Shown: positions 1-12,352 of the stretch, in pieces | Position numbering within the stretch: position 1 is the first letter of the stretch | Layout: the number at the start of each line of letters is the position of its first letter | NCBI GenBank assembly: GCA_028829895.1 | Contig: CM054178.1 | Location: 106,365,558-106,429,557 of the forward strand | Direction: 5' to 3' | DNA from: Sinotaia quadrata | Taxonomy: Eukaryota > Mollusca > Gastropoda > Architaenioglossa > Viviparidae | DNA length: 64,000 nucleotides | Translations under genes and position numbers: made by a program | The notes under the pieces: model-generated | Told to the model about the DNA's origin: nothing | The model's database searches: none | What the model saw: the letters and a program-made list of their open reading frames with translations, nothing else

Positions 1-67
1 TGGTGATTAAGCTGAAACCTGGTTTGACACCACACATCCTTCAGTGCGTCTTCATTCTCAGAGACTA

Positions 68-300
68 GTCAAGGAGCTTGTCAGTGCAATACTCACCAGT
101 GCACTCATCTGTCATCATGTCAAGGAACTGTCAGTGCAGCACTCACCAGTGCACTCATCTGTCATCATGTCAAGGAGCTGTCAGTGCAGCACTCACCAGT
201 GCACTCAACTGTCATTATTGTCATAGAGTAGTCAAGGAGTTGTCAGAGCAACACATTCATAGAGAAGCAGCCGATAGTGTATACACAAATGCACTCAGTT
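68..300. repeat. Minisatellite, about 50-bp unit, ~4 copies
   Basis: Units begin TCAAGGAGCTGTCAGTGCA at 68, 119, 169 and 231 and contain CTCACCAGTGCACTCATCTG. The last unit is diverged. Runs through overlapping open frames that are not genes. Confidence 0.9.
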
Positions 301-335
301 TGTGATTACTGTCATGGACTGTCAAGCAGTTGTTA

Positions 336-690
336 TATAAGAAAGAAACAAATTGCACTTAATATAAGAATGTTGTCTAAATAAGAAAGAAACAAATTGC
401 ACTTAATATAAGAATGTTGTCTAAATTTTATATTTTAAAAATGTCAGAGATGAGCAGGACAGTGTTTAAAAAACACAAAAGTAAGTAGGATGGGTTTAAA
501 AAAACCACAAAAGTGAACAGGATGTGTTCAACAGCACATAGGTGAATAGGATGGTGTTTAAAAACCACAAAAGTGAAAAATGGTGTTTAAAAACACAGAA
601 GTGAGCAGGATGGTGTTAAAAAACATAGAAGTGAGCAGGATGGTGTTTTAGAAGCACAGGCATGAACAGGATGGTGTTTAAAAATATAAC
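336..690. repeat. Two adjacent arrays: 45-bp (2 copies) and ~32-bp (~8 copies)
   Basis: 336-425 is a near-perfect 45-bp duplication starting ATAAGAAAGAAACAAATTGC. 441-690 holds degenerate units of about 32 bp around GAGCAGGATGGTGTTTAAAA. The second array ends within 25 bp of the donor of the exon at 712-822. Confidence 0.85.
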
Positions 691-711
691 AGTGTGGTGA
701 ACAGTACTCAC

Positions 712-822
712 TGTAATCTTGACACCACTGTTCAATTTCCTGAACACATTTCACTACTACCCAGGGCGCCTCCATACGTGACTTTTCAACTTCTTCTGAT
801 AAATCTGAACCAAAAACGGCAT
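712..822 (-). CDS. Exon: start of a chimaerin-like RhoGAP domain
   Basis: A 111-bp exon with acceptor ttgcag and donor GTGAGT. It enters in phase 1 (first codon AAT is split with the previous exon) and leaves in phase 1 after TAC. The peptide begins NAVFGSDLSEEVEK and continues with APWVVVKCVQEIEQW. The spacing of V, DL, V, P, VV, C and EIE matches the first part of RhoGAP domains that directly follow a C1 finger (chimaerin-type: DL, then P-VV-C-REIE). The arginine-finger motif (G-L/I-Y-R) should lie in the next exon, left of the window, so GAP activity cannot be judged. The residues after EIEQW (CQDY) depart from the usual RGL, so a divergent or non-catalytic domain remains possible. Confidence 0.82.
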
Positions 823-1873
823 CTGCAAGTAGATACATATTTATATTACACCGGGTGTCTTTTAAGACTCACAGTTTTCATTTCTAAGTAAAAGCAGAGT
901 TAAGATATGAGTAAATTAGCATTCCTTAATAGGAAAATCAAGACACAAATACCTTTTAATGTTAACGATATATCTGCCAATAATAAAAATCATCAGATAA
1001 ATATTTCCAATAAGGGAGAGATTTATTAATTTATTAAATAAATGTCTATTGAAAATAAAGGATATTTTTTTAAAGGGTACTGCAGCTGATGAAAAAGATA
1101 TACAAATAAATATAAATATTTATGACACCACTCAACACAATAAATAAAATGAATATAACTATCTTAGAATGCAAAATAATAAATAAGTGTATTTTTTCAA
1201 GTTTGTCTCCCCCCCAAATGAACAATCAGTTAACTATTCATCATATTAAAATTAATTTAAAGAATCTCAGATGAACTATATTACTGTAAATAAGTAAAAT
1301 CATTTAGATAAAAATTTACAAAAACAAACAAACAATATAAGTTCAAATAATAATAAAGAACACAGTGCCTGAAAGAAGAAATCCCATAAATGAATGTATA
1401 AAAGTACATGTCATTAACTTATTAACTAATTGCATAGGATATTAAATTACTATACGGCTATAAATAGATGTCCTTGCATGTCCTGATTTAAGACTAGTCA
1501 TCAAGTTACACAAAAAAGAGATATGTTATAGATATCGTGTCATTAAGTTACATTACATACCTATAAATAATATCTATATAGTGAGTATCTATATCACTGA
1601 ACCTATCTACAAAACTATCAATTTACTAAAAAAAAATAAAAATAATTTGGGGTTCTGAAAGATGAAAAAGACAGAAAGTGAATTTCAGCTAATGTAGCTT
1701 TATTTGCAGAATGGCTAGGATAATCTTTGTATTTAGGATGCATGTTTAGATCATAAAAGTGAGAATAATTAAAATCTTTACCCTATTTATCTTTAATTTT
1801 AAACAGAAGAACTTATATGCAGTTCTTTAATCCATATATAAGTTAGGACTGAAAGTCTGAAATAAACACCTAC
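823..1873. other. Intron between RhoGAP and C1 exons
   Basis: About 1.05 kb of A/T-rich sequence with no array or gene recognised; it holds a C7 tract near 1209. Confidence 0.7.
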
Positions 1874-1972
1874 TTTGAGAAAAACTTGGTCGTCGAAGAC
1901 GTTCTAATTTAGGAACGTTGCATTCTGTAGGTCGCTGAGCTGAACAAAACTGATGACAGCAGAGCCCACATT
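1874..1972 (-). CDS. Exon: C-terminal half of canonical C1 domain
   Basis: A 99-bp exon, acceptor ctttag, donor GTAGGT, phase 1 in and phase 1 out. It encodes ECGLCCHQFC, SAQRPTEC and NVPKLERLRRPSFSQ. Joined to the preceding exon it completes a C1 zinc finger with exact canonical spacing H-x12-C-x2-C-x13-C-x2-C-x4-H-x2-C-x7-C. The basic stretch LERLRRPSFS after the last cysteine links directly to the RhoGAP-like exon, as in chimaerins where the C1 finger abuts the GAP domain. The RRPSF segment resembles a basophilic kinase site (R-R-x-S); that is only a motif-level observation. Confidence 0.93.
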
Positions 1973-2364
1973 CTAAAGAAAGATTAAAATAAAACATTAT
2001 AGTGAAATCTAAATACAAGTGCACTGCATATTATTCAATTACAGTAAGTCAGAATGAAACTAACTGTGGACTATATGAAGCAAATCATTTCAAAGCTAAG
2101 GAAAATTAAATAAAACTGAGACTTCAATGAATATTTAACTTGCAAATATAATATCAGTCACAAAATATCTGAACCATGCTAGTCAATAATATTTATATAA
2201 CAAAAAATTCACAATACAGTATCAGACTGTGTAGTGATTTGTTGGATGGAACATACAATATACCACATTATGTAAAAACAAACAAAATCTTCAAACTAGT
2301 AAATTTCTCAAAATTGTATATTGCAAATATAATTTTGTTTCCTTGCATAGCAGTTATATTTTAC

Positions 2365-2487
2365 CTCTGCACTGGAGGCCTTGCCGCACGAGGCCATATA
2401 GAAACTTGTCACAGAGGTGGCAACGTTGAAGAGAAGAAAAATTGTATTCTGCAAATCTATGCTCTGATTCACCGGAACAACCAGCCG
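2365..2487 (-). CDS. Exon: N-terminal half of canonical C1 domain
   Basis: A 123-bp exon, acceptor gctacag, donor GTAAAA, phase 1 in and out. The correct frame is not the longest open frame here; it is the one giving AAGCSGESEHRFAEYNF, then RCHLCDKFLYGLVRQGLQCR. This is a typical C1 start: H-x-F, C-x2-C, the hydrophobic Y-G-L loop and R-Q-G-x-x-C. Of the residues classically important for diacylglycerol or phorbol ester binding, the loop Gly (YGL) and the Gln of RQG are present, but the loop Pro (as in SPTFC) is replaced (SLQRC). Lipid binding is therefore plausible but may be weakened. It is separated from the second half of the finger by a 392-bp intron. Confidence 0.94.
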
Positions 2488-2680
2488 CTGTAGCACATTA
2501 ACAAAGACAAGCAATATTTAGATGATGTGTTATAGTTAAAAAAGAAAAAATATATTCCTGTGACAATTTTTTTGTCTGCATAATTTAATAACCCCCCCCC
2601 ACATTTTTATAGAAAAGTGCATAAGCTATTCTAATCCTCCATTCTTTATTTCTTTGTCAAAAAGCTTAATAAGACCTCAC

Positions 2681-2732
2681 CTTCCATGTCTATGCACTGA
2701 CCAGGAGTTGGTAAACTTGAGGCGTAGGGTTG
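2681..2732 (-). CDS. Exon: linker between SAM and C1 domains
   Basis: A 52-bp exon with a good acceptor (attttcag) and donor (AG|GTGAGG). It reads QPYASSLPTPGQCIDME plus one base, entering in phase 0 and leaving in phase 1. Both phases fit the neighbours: the SAM exon at 7.4 kb ends in phase 0 and the C1 exon at 2.4 kb starts in phase 1. The peptide is proline- and serine-containing and low in order, as expected for an interdomain linker. It has no recognisable domain; support comes from splice sites, phase and position. Confidence 0.8.
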
Positions 2733-5700
2733 CTGAAAATAAAAGCAGCTGGCATTACTACAGTGACTATCAGAAAAGAATAAAAAAACTATATCCAAGT
2801 TCCAACACTTAAAACATGCAATTAAAATATAAAAAATATATTGCACTAATAGATCCTTCTTTGAAAAAAATATGAACAACAAAATAAAATCCAGCATTAA
2901 AAAGATAAAACAATTAACAATATACGAAATACAAAACCTTAAGTCGGAAAAAGACAAGATACTGCTGAACTGGGTTTGTTTAGTCAATAAAGCAACAGAC
3001 CCCCCCCCCCCCCCCTCCATAAGGACTCTAGAAAAACAAACAAACTAAACAACCACACTGGCAACAACTCCACCCCAACCCAAAACATCTTGACCTAAAT
3101 TACACTACATGAAAATAAAACAGAAGCAATGATGGGGGTAATGGGGTGGGTGGAGAGAATGAATGGGCAGGAAAAAAGGAAATTCATCAAGGGCTGAACC
3201 TGATCTATTCCCTTGACCTCTTGCTCATTATTTTCATTCAGGAAGCACTCAAATTCAGAGCAACTGCTCCCTTAACAGTTTTGATTCTTTGAGTCTGGCA
3301 AGTAGCAAGCCATTGACACAGATCTACAATGAATTCCATGAGGAATTTAAGAGGAAAAACAGTTCATTAGGTTAATTTCAATTCAAAAGAACATTTGACT
3401 CCACGGATTAAAATGGGGTATTTGTATGCGCATACCCTTCTGATTACAAAAATAAATAAAAGAGATATTTAAAGTAATGAAATGAAAATGGTAATTTTTA
3501 ATGGCAGGAATAAAAAAAAAATTGGGCATGATGGGGAGGAAAACTCATGGTTCTAGAAAACTGCATTTACATGATAAACTGGAAAAACGATATTTGCAAT
3601 GAAGCTGGATGTGCTGTGAATATGCATAGAAAAAAAAATACTGATAAATATATAGTCAAGTGGGCACTAATAATGACAGCAAACAGCATTAATAGGCTGC
3701 CTGGGGAATTGTGGTTCTGTCATACAAATTAAATTGTCACAATTTTTGATTATAATACAAGATCTTTAAAAAAAAAAGAGATGGGTGTGTGGAAGATTTG
3801 ATAAATCTCTATAAGATATATACAGGATAAAGAGATAATAAAAAGAAAGAAATAGATATGATTTAAAAACAACAACAACAACAAAAACCTCTGGAGCCAA
3901 AGTAGATAGATTTGGAAGATCTAGTTTTAAAAATAATATCCCTGGAGTCAATATAAGATATCTACAGGATCTAATTTAAAAGAAATCTATGGAGTAAAAG
4001 TAAATGAAGAGGAACTTAAAAAAACAAAACATAACAAATATATCTATGGAGATATACAGGATCTAAGTAATTAAAGTATGAATAGAAAAAGATATAGAAA
4101 GGGGTTTTTTTTGGGGGGTGGGGTGGGGGGAGAAAGATGTATGGATTCTCCAAAACAAAAAAAGTTCAAAAGAAGTCAGATTTCAATAAGTCTGGCCCCA
4201 ATCCTCACATATTCAAATACATGGTAAACTTTTTCTTGTTTGTCACTCCTCTACCTCCTATACAAGATGACTTTGGCAATAAGGCTTACATAAGAAACAT
4301 ACTACATTAAACACTTGGCAATGCAAAGCAGGCTACAAAAGAAAAGGGAAAATAAAGAATGCATGAAACTAAAATGTTGTCTCATTCCTATCTTACCCTA
4401 ATACTAGCATATTTATATCATTCAGTGTCAGTGGTTCTGCATATGTGTTTACATGACAGAGATGATGGCAGTGTGAACACTAATAAGCACCGGACGTAAG
4501 ACCCGAACACTGGCGCCAATGTGTCTGCAACAAAGACTGCCTGAAAAGTGGCTGCTGAAGAGGTGCTTCAAGTCCTACGTCAAAATAAGTAAGAGCTAGA
4601 CAGTCTCAGTTTACTGTGCTAAATAAGTCAGCACAAGAAGGGACCCCCTCAAAAAAAACAATATTTTAAAAACCCCAACTCAACAGATGAATGAGGTGTT
4701 GGCAAGAGATGATTTTAAAATGAACAGCTGGTGATGCAATAGCTGTGTTGCATACTTCTATAAGGGTATGAGTTGCATGTGTTGGGTATGTGTGTAAGGA
4801 TAAAGTCTCAAACATTATATTAATGAACTATGCCAATTAAGTGTCAACCAAAATGGGTAATGGGATTTCTAATGCCATCATAGGTGTAGATCAGGTCTCG
4901 TGGGTCAATTATCAATTTAAATTACTAAATGTATATTCATGTATAGAATTCATTTTTTGAAGCATGCAAGTAAAAATTTTCAACCATTCATAAAGCATGC
5001 TAGGATATGACTCTTTCAGTATTCTTTGCGCACTATAATCATTGAAGCATATCTTTATATTTTAATATATTAAAATTGCAATGTCATTCATTAATCTCAT
5101 ATAAATTTAAATTGATAAATGTTAATATCTGAAAGGCAATACACTGATACTTAAAACCGTCATCATTTACCTACTTTATAATGAACTATAAATCACTTTT
5201 GAAACTAACTGCTGGGTTGTTAGAGCTCTTAAATCAATTAAATACTTCCGGTTGGCAATATTTATATATGGTACAGCTCTTGACAGTCTACATTGTCGAC
5301 ATACAACATCTGTATTGAACTACATGTACTTTGATGTGTTGCTTTCAAATAAGGGGATAAATTATATATAGAATTTCTAACAATGACTTAACATTACTTA
5401 TAAATAACTTTTGATAAACTGTCTCTAGTAAATTTTGATTTGCAGCTGTCTATAACTGTTTTCAAAGAAAAGACTAACCAATTAGAAAAAAAAAAGTATT
5501 CTACAATGGAAAATAGCATAAATGAGAAATGTGCTTTAAGAAATTTTTCAAAGTTACTTGCAAAGTTGTATAAATAAGTAGCTATTGATCAATTTCTACC
5601 ACTTCAAAGATCCAGTGATTCAATGGATGGCACAAGGAATTTTAAAAAAGAAAAGTAAAATAGACTCTACTGACACTATGTGTGCATATGGTTGTAAGAG

Positions 5701-7380
5701 AGAAAAGTAAAATATAATAAACTCTATTGACAATATATGTAAGTGAGAAAAGCTGAACTGGTTTGAAGGCATACACATTTTTGCTCACCATAAATTATAT
5801 TTTGAATGTAATAGGCATATGCTTATTTAAATTATGATGAATGTAGTTTTAGTGCAATAAAATAATTAAAAATTCTTTCTTAAAGAAAGGAAGCATGTTT
5901 CTGAGTGTGAAATAAACATTAAATATAACTGTTCTGGGTATTAAAAAAAAAACTATCAAAGACAGATCACCACAGATGTCCTTCAAATCCATGTTCTGTT
6001 CCTGACAGTAAAATAATAAAATACAAATAACATAAAGCATCCACGCTCTATTTAGGATCCAACCTCTTTGCACTCCAGTCTGCTAGTCTGCCTCAGGGGT
6101 ACAGAGATGGGGATAATATGGGCTGGCAGGAAAAAATCTTGGGGGTGGAGGTGGGGAGAGGGAGAAGGTGAGCGGAGCAGGAAGGTTTTGGCTGACTGGC
6201 TGGCAAGCATACAACAGGGAGGGAAAAAAAAAAAGAAATAGGTTGATGCATGAGGGGACACAGTGACCTAACCTTTCAGTGCCCAAACCCATCTGCTATG
6301 CCAAAAGGAAGAGCTCCTCTCATGTGGCTTGAATTAAAGGCAAGAAGCTATACTATAAACTTAAATACCCCCCACCCAACCTCCTTGTTGGGTAGGGTGG
6401 GTGTGGTAAAGTCTCCTTAAAGAAGAGTTCGTAATGTGAGACTATGAAGATTTCTTACAATAAAAATAGCCATGACCTTCATGATATATGCTGTACTCCC
6501 CACCCACCCCTCTACTTTTTGTCAGCTTTAAAGAAAATTGGGCTTATGGGGGGATACTCCCGGTCTGTCCCTAAAGGATCTGTAGCAAAAATTGTCTAAG
6601 ATATACATACAAACACAGAGCTTTAATCCGAGCAATGTGACGTAAAGTCAGTCTAGCATATATGTATAGTATACAGATAAAAGAAAGGAATGTGATTTAG
6701 TACCATACTAATAATCTACAGTGCACAAAAGCATGTGATTTAATACTATACTGGGTACTCTACAGTGTATCAAGGCATGAGATTTACTACAATATAAAGA
6801 TTGTAATTAATGATCCTAGATATATTATTTATCACTAAATACTTTCTATGTGAATTCTTGTGATTGAAAAAAACAACACACAAAACCCCTTGAAATTCTA
6901 GAAATTCACCTAAACGAGGAACGTGAAGTGTTCTGTCAGTATGTTCTACTCACAGGCAACTGTAATTTACATATTTACATATGTGATGTAACTTTTAAAA
7001 AGTAAAAATTATAAATTCATTTATTAATAAAAGAAGAAATGAAATTATCAAAAAGTGATAGCGGATGTTTTTTTTTTCTGTGTGTAAACTATAATGTAGA
7101 TTTTTTTCAAACACTCAATCTCCATCTAAAGTTCACAAAGATAATAAACAAAATATAATTAACCTGGACAAAACATTAATAAATGGAACAGTTTTAATTA
7201 CGATACGTAATTCATTCCCTCCATCAATTACTGTCATGAAACATCCCCTCCACAAATTATTCTGGAGATCTGACTTTTTGTACATAGTGTGTTGGTGTGG
7301 TGTATGCAGTTTGTGTGTGGTGTGTGCTAACTAAACAGACGACACAATGTGCAGAGTTTTTAAAAACAAAAATCACTCAC
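2733..7380. other. 4.6 kb intron between linker and SAM exons
   Basis: A/T-rich, with a C16 tract at 3000-3015, a decayed tandem zone around 3750-4080 (shared words CTATGGAG and TACAGGATCTA) and a decayed about 50-bp repeat near 6690-6785 (GTGATTTAATACTATACT). No exon or transposon was recognised. Confidence 0.6.
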
Positions 7381-7461
7381 TTTATCAGGATTTCTGCTGC
7401 AAAGTTCATCAATGCAAACGAGCAGTGATTTCTGGTGATAATCGTCCTTTATTCCCATATC
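7381..7461 (-). CDS. Exon: C-terminal half of SAM domain
   Basis: An 81-bp exon, acceptor gtttacag, donor AA|GTGAGT, phase 0 at both ends. It encodes DMGIKDDYHQKSLLVCIDEL followed by CSRNPDK. The MGI motif and the long final helix (H-x-K-x-L-L-x-x-I-x-x-L) are signatures of the last two helices of a SAM domain. It continues directly from the exon at 20.5 kb, giving a complete SAM fold split by a 12.9 kb phase-0 intron. SAM domains mediate homo- or hetero-oligomerisation, sometimes RNA or lipid binding; the partner cannot be told from sequence. Confidence 0.9.
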
Positions 7462-8210
7462 CTGTAAACATAAAGTCAGCATTAGTCGTGATGCCGTCAA
7501 CACGGGACGTAACACAGCATGACGCAAGAGACGGCACACGAACACCCGTAGCCGACCCGAACGTCACATGTCTATGTCACAAAAATGCTATCAGCAACAA
7601 CCACAAATGACTAAACCTGCCACAGAAACTGTACCATCAGTAAAGATAACAGAAAAGAAAGATATTTAATTATCTACACACTGATATGTATATACACAGA
7701 ATAAGCGCTGAGGCGACAATGATACATAAACAGGTGCATACGAATTAGTGAATATTTTCTTTTAAAAGGCCTTCTTAAACAGAAGAGAAAAAAAAAGCGG
7801 CTTGGGTCGGTGAAGTGTCTGGTGAGCGAGGTGAATTATATATAACCTTAATCTGTCAATTGAAAGAGGTCATTTACATGGCTATACATTTTACACGAGT
7901 TCCTGCACCACGTGTGTTCGCATAATCACTGCTATAAATACACGACAGCAACAGTACTCCCATGCTTAAGATCGTTGACAATAGTCACGTACAAGTAAGT
8001 CAAAACGAGACTATAATAACCACGATAAGGACACACATGCTTTAGTTACAATCCTGAATCAAAATAAATAGTACTAAATTGAAACTACCATGAAGTTAAG
8101 GTCAAAATGTTCTTTCGTTTACATTCTAGTCTTCATTTGTACTGCCAATGTAAAAGACTGTATCCTGAATTTTACTGATAAGGAAGGGTTAGACATTAGA
8201 TTCGGTCTGT

Positions 8211-8520
8211 TAGTATGTATATTGACTTCTTTGTCCTGAATTATACACTAACTCACGTCTGGGGTCTAATTGCCTATGTATATTGACTTTTCTGTCCTGA
8301 ATTATACTGACTCACGTTTGGGGACTATATTGTCTATGTATATTGACTTTTCTGTCCTGAATTATATACTAACTCACGTCTGGGGTCTAACTGCCTATGT
8401 ATATTGACTTTTCTGTACTGAATTATATACTAACTCACGTTTGGGGACTATATTGTCTATGTATATTGACTTCTCTGACCTGAATTATACTGACTCACGC
8501 TTAGGGAGACTTCTATTTAA
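8211..8520. repeat. Minisatellite, ~61-bp unit, 5 copies
   Basis: Copies start TGTATATTGACTTTTCTGTC at about 8215, 8276, 8336, 8397 and 8459 and contain AACTCACGTCTGGGG. Alternation of GTCTGGGGTCTAA and GTTTGGGGACTAT forms suggests a two-unit higher-order pattern. Confidence 0.88.
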
Positions 8521-9879
8521 TCTATGTATACAGACTTGTTAGGGATAGATCAGACTTTGACTTATGCCGACAAAGGCAGGTTTAGAGAATCTACTAACAC
8601 TGGCGCTATAACGATTAGATTGTTCAGTCTTGGTTTATAGTAACACAGTACTATTGAGGCTTTTGAGCTTTAGATCCACATCGATAGTTTTATGATTAAG
8701 CCTATGGTTACGAAAGCTCCACAAACTTGTCTCCTGTCTCATTTCAACATGTGTCTTGATTCTCAAAGTATCTGTAAGGATAGTGAAGCAGAATGAGCAA
8801 AATACGCAAACTGCTTGATCTGCCTCTGTTTAACGTCTGTCCCACTTAACAACACTAAATGATTTGACTCGCAGCACGTCGACTGCTTGATTGTTTAACG
8901 GTCCGCCCCACTTACAATACTAAATATTTGACCTACAGCAAGGAAGTTTTTCATACAGTCCCCACCCACCCACCCAACTACCCATTCTAGTCAAGAGATT
9001 TCTATAAGCAAAATTCTCGTTGTTACAGTGGCGGCAGGCTGATTCAACTGTCGTTTCAATATCGGTCACTGAACTCTGCTCTGCTAAGCAATCCCAACAA
9101 CACGACAGCCCAACGTTTACATAATTATAGCTGTGTGAAGAGAAAAAGATTAAAAAGGAAAATTCCACAACAGACGAATAATCTCGAGGCACAGAAGACC
9201 CAAAACCTTTCGCTTTTCAATAAACGACACGGGGGAAAAAAGCAATACCGAAAATAAGAACCCCCCCCCCCCAACGTTACATACAGTAGGGCTGAGAAAT
9301 AAAAAATGCACGCTCTAGTAAACCCGTAAAGAACTCGTGCACAAAACTGCAGTCTCAATATCACCACCGCAGAGAACAAGTGGATCTCGCATTCGACTTT
9401 TCTCACCACGATATACAAGTTAGCTCGGCACGAAATCCTCAGTCCCCTAACAACCTTCCACCCCATCCCCAGCGAAAGTCTGCACGACGCAATACACAGA
9501 CCAGACAAAAACTGCAAGAGACAACGATCAACTAAAGCTCCGAGCAAGATGACAACCGCACGGCCAAGTTTGTACTAAGTATAATATTTTTTTAAAACTT
9601 TCATCTAATCTAAGTCCATATTCATCTGTGTATCATAATGTTCACACTACTCTCGACAACTTAGCAAAACAATACACTAAAACAGGGATACCAAATAAGC
9701 AAGAAAGTCTCAGGATCAACGGTACAAATACAATAAAAATGTCATAAATATAAACAAGAAAACCACAATTAAAGACCACAAGGCAAAATAGTAAACTAAG
9801 TGAAAAAAAAGATCCCCCCCCCCTTGTGAACATGTTAGCCCAGGAAGTAGATGTAAAGAAAAACAAAATTCCACATGTG

Positions 9880-10090
9880 AAAAGATCGATCTAGACTCTG
9901 GATACAAATCAATTTAGTCTGAGGACGAAGATCAATTTAGATTGCGGGTATACATCAATTTAATTTGCTCTTTGTGCAAAGGTCAATCTAGTCTAATCAA
10001 CAGAGGTCAATTTAGATTGTGAGTAAAGATCAGTCTAGTCTTTGGGTACAGATCCATTTAATTTAGTCTGTGGGTGAAGACTTCAGTATA
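9880..10090. repeat. Degenerate repeat, ~35-bp unit
   Basis: Recurrent AGATCAATTTAGTCT / GATTGTGGGTA words; strongly diverged. Confidence 0.6.
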
Positions 10091-11496
10091 TCTACATTGA
10101 ATCACCGCCACTAACGGTTCGAGGCACTACACTTCTGCATGTACATAATTTCTAATCATCAAAGCCAAGCGTGACGCGCACATGAGATTAGTGTATAAAG
10201 GCACATCCTATTCATAAAACACGTTGAATGCATCTACTTGGTCTGCCCACTCAGACGACAAATTAATCAACAGTGCTCAAACATATTGACAACATTACTC
10301 TGTATTCGACCTTTCCTTGAGCACAGCTTTAGTGACAAGGACGTACTTAGAAATTACTACTACACCAGGATTTCTGTAATCAGGACTTTAGTATATACAC
10401 TAAGAACTAGCACACCCAAGTACGTCAGGATTTCTGTTGTTCAGTATGCACTAATAATAATACACAAAACTTTCAGTAGTTTAGCACACAGTAATAAATG
10501 GTATACGAGGTTTTCTGTAGTTTAGTAGTAACAACTAGTATACCATAATTGATTTAGCCTACTACAAGTACAACAGTGGAAACCTAATTGTGTGCCGAGT
10601 CCAACACAAGCGGGTGTGCGCTGGTGCCGTGGAAAAGGGAAATTCTGGGCTCCTGAGTGACCAAGCTGCAGCTTGTACAAACAAACAAACAGAAGGGAAA
10701 GATATTGGCTTTGAAAAGAAAAGAAAAATCGAATTCCGGTCACAACTATATGCAGACCATACCGGAATGTACACAATTCCTGGTGTCTGGGCAGATGCAA
10801 TTAGTTTTCTTACTAAAAATGTTCAGTCGATCTTAAATGACGAGACAATAGCTACTAAGCAACTCTACGACCCAAAGAAATATATTAAAGCAAATAAAAT
10901 ATATAGACAAATACACTTTAAGGAAACTAACACCGACCAAACTGCAGTGCTGTGGTGAGAACAGATAAGATAAAAATATCGTCTCCGCCGTCGCCAGCCT
11001 AAAATTTGATTACACTGAATATTTTCCCTTAAAAAAAACCACACACACACACACGCTTTCTGTTAAAAAATATTAAAAAAACAACAAACAGGACAGGATC
11101 TGCTTGCTCGAGGGTACCACGTTCGTGTAGCACAGATCTGCAGGATTTGAAGGTGAACTTCAGTGCTAAAACAAATCATGCACGACCGCTCGTTTTCTCT
11201 ACAGGTCATTTGACAGGTCACAGAATTTTTAAGTTGAACGCCACCAACAAATAACGATATAAAAAAAAACCTCCACCCATTAAAAAAAAAAAAAGGGACA
11301 TACCCCGCCCAAAATACCCAACCTAGCTAAGGACCACCTGAAAAATATTTTTCATCTAGATTGTTATCACTAAATACATTTGTTCAGCTGACAGGGGACG
11401 AGAAAGAAGACGCTGCATACACTCAGGAATTCAGTACATGGAGCTGTGATGGAAAGGAGAAGCTCTCGTTTGTTTAACAGTAACAAGAACAGGAGT

Positions 11497-11945
11497 AAGG
11501 AGGTGGAAGGAAGGAGACTAAAAGGATATAAGTAAGGAACAAGGGAGATAGATGGAAGGAGACAAAAAGGATATAGGTAATGAGGATCAAGGAGATGGAA
11601 GGAGACTAAAGGATATAGGTAACAAGGAGATGGAAAGGACATTAAAAGGATATAGGTAACATGGAGATGGAAGGAAGGAGACAAAAAGGATATAGGTAAC
11701 AAGGAGATGGAAGAAAGGAGACAAAAAGGATATAAGTAACAAGATGGAAGGAAGGAGACAAAAAGGATATAAGTAACAAGGAGATGGAAGGAAGGAGACT
11801 AAAAGGATATAAGTAACAAGATGGAAGGAAGGAGACAAAAAGGATATAAGTAACAAGGAGATGGAAGGAAGGAGACAAAAAGGATATAAGTAACAAGGAG
11901 ATGGAAGGAAGGAGACTAAAAGGATATAGGTAACGAGGAGACGGA
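11497..11945. repeat. Minisatellite, ~40-bp purine-rich unit, ~12 copies
   Basis: Units are built from AAGGAGATGGAAGGAAGGAG, ACAAAAAGGATATAAGTAAC. One strand is almost wholly purine, so overlapping Leu/Ser/Pro-rich open frames arise on the minus strand; these are not genes. Confidence 0.92.
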
Positions 11946-12007
11946 AGGACGGAGGCTAACTACAAAGGACGAAGAAAACGGAACACGAGATGACGGATGA
12001 AGGTCGG

Positions 12008-12352
12008 TGTTTATTGTGCCACACAAGAGAAATGTCGACAGAGTGACCTGAAAACGCCACTTAGAAAGTCCTGAAAGTTGTTGTGCCACACAAGAGAAAT
12101 GTCGACAGAGTGACCTGAAAACGCCACTTACAAAGTCCTGAAAGTTGTTGTGCCACACAAGAGAAATGTCGACAGAGTGACCTGAAAACGCCACTTACAA
12201 AGTCCTGAAAGTTGTTGTGCCACACAAGAGAAATGTCGACAGAGTGACCTGAAAACGCCACTTACAAAGTCCTGAAAGTTGTTGTGCCACACAAGAGAAA
12301 TGTCGACAGAGTGACCTGAAAACGCCACTTAGAAAGTCCTGAAAGTTGTTGG
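12008..12352. repeat. Near-identical 67-bp tandem array, 5 copies
   Basis: TTGTGCCACACAAGAGAAAT recurs at 12014, 12081, 12148, 12215 and 12282, an exact 67-bp spacing with almost no substitutions (TTAGAAAG versus TTACAAAG). The high identity implies recent expansion or homogenisation. Confidence 0.95.

Noticed and set aside
2308..2514. Minus-strand frame translating through the C1 exon
   Set aside because: Wrong frame; the C1 finger is in the neighbouring frame fixed by splice phase.
11370..11896. Leu/Ser/Pro-rich minus-strand open frames resembling membrane proteins
   Set aside because: Translation of a purine-rich minisatellite read on its complement.
11916..12328. Repeating peptide frames over the 67-bp array
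   Set aside because: Period not divisible by three; overlapping frames are by-products of the array.
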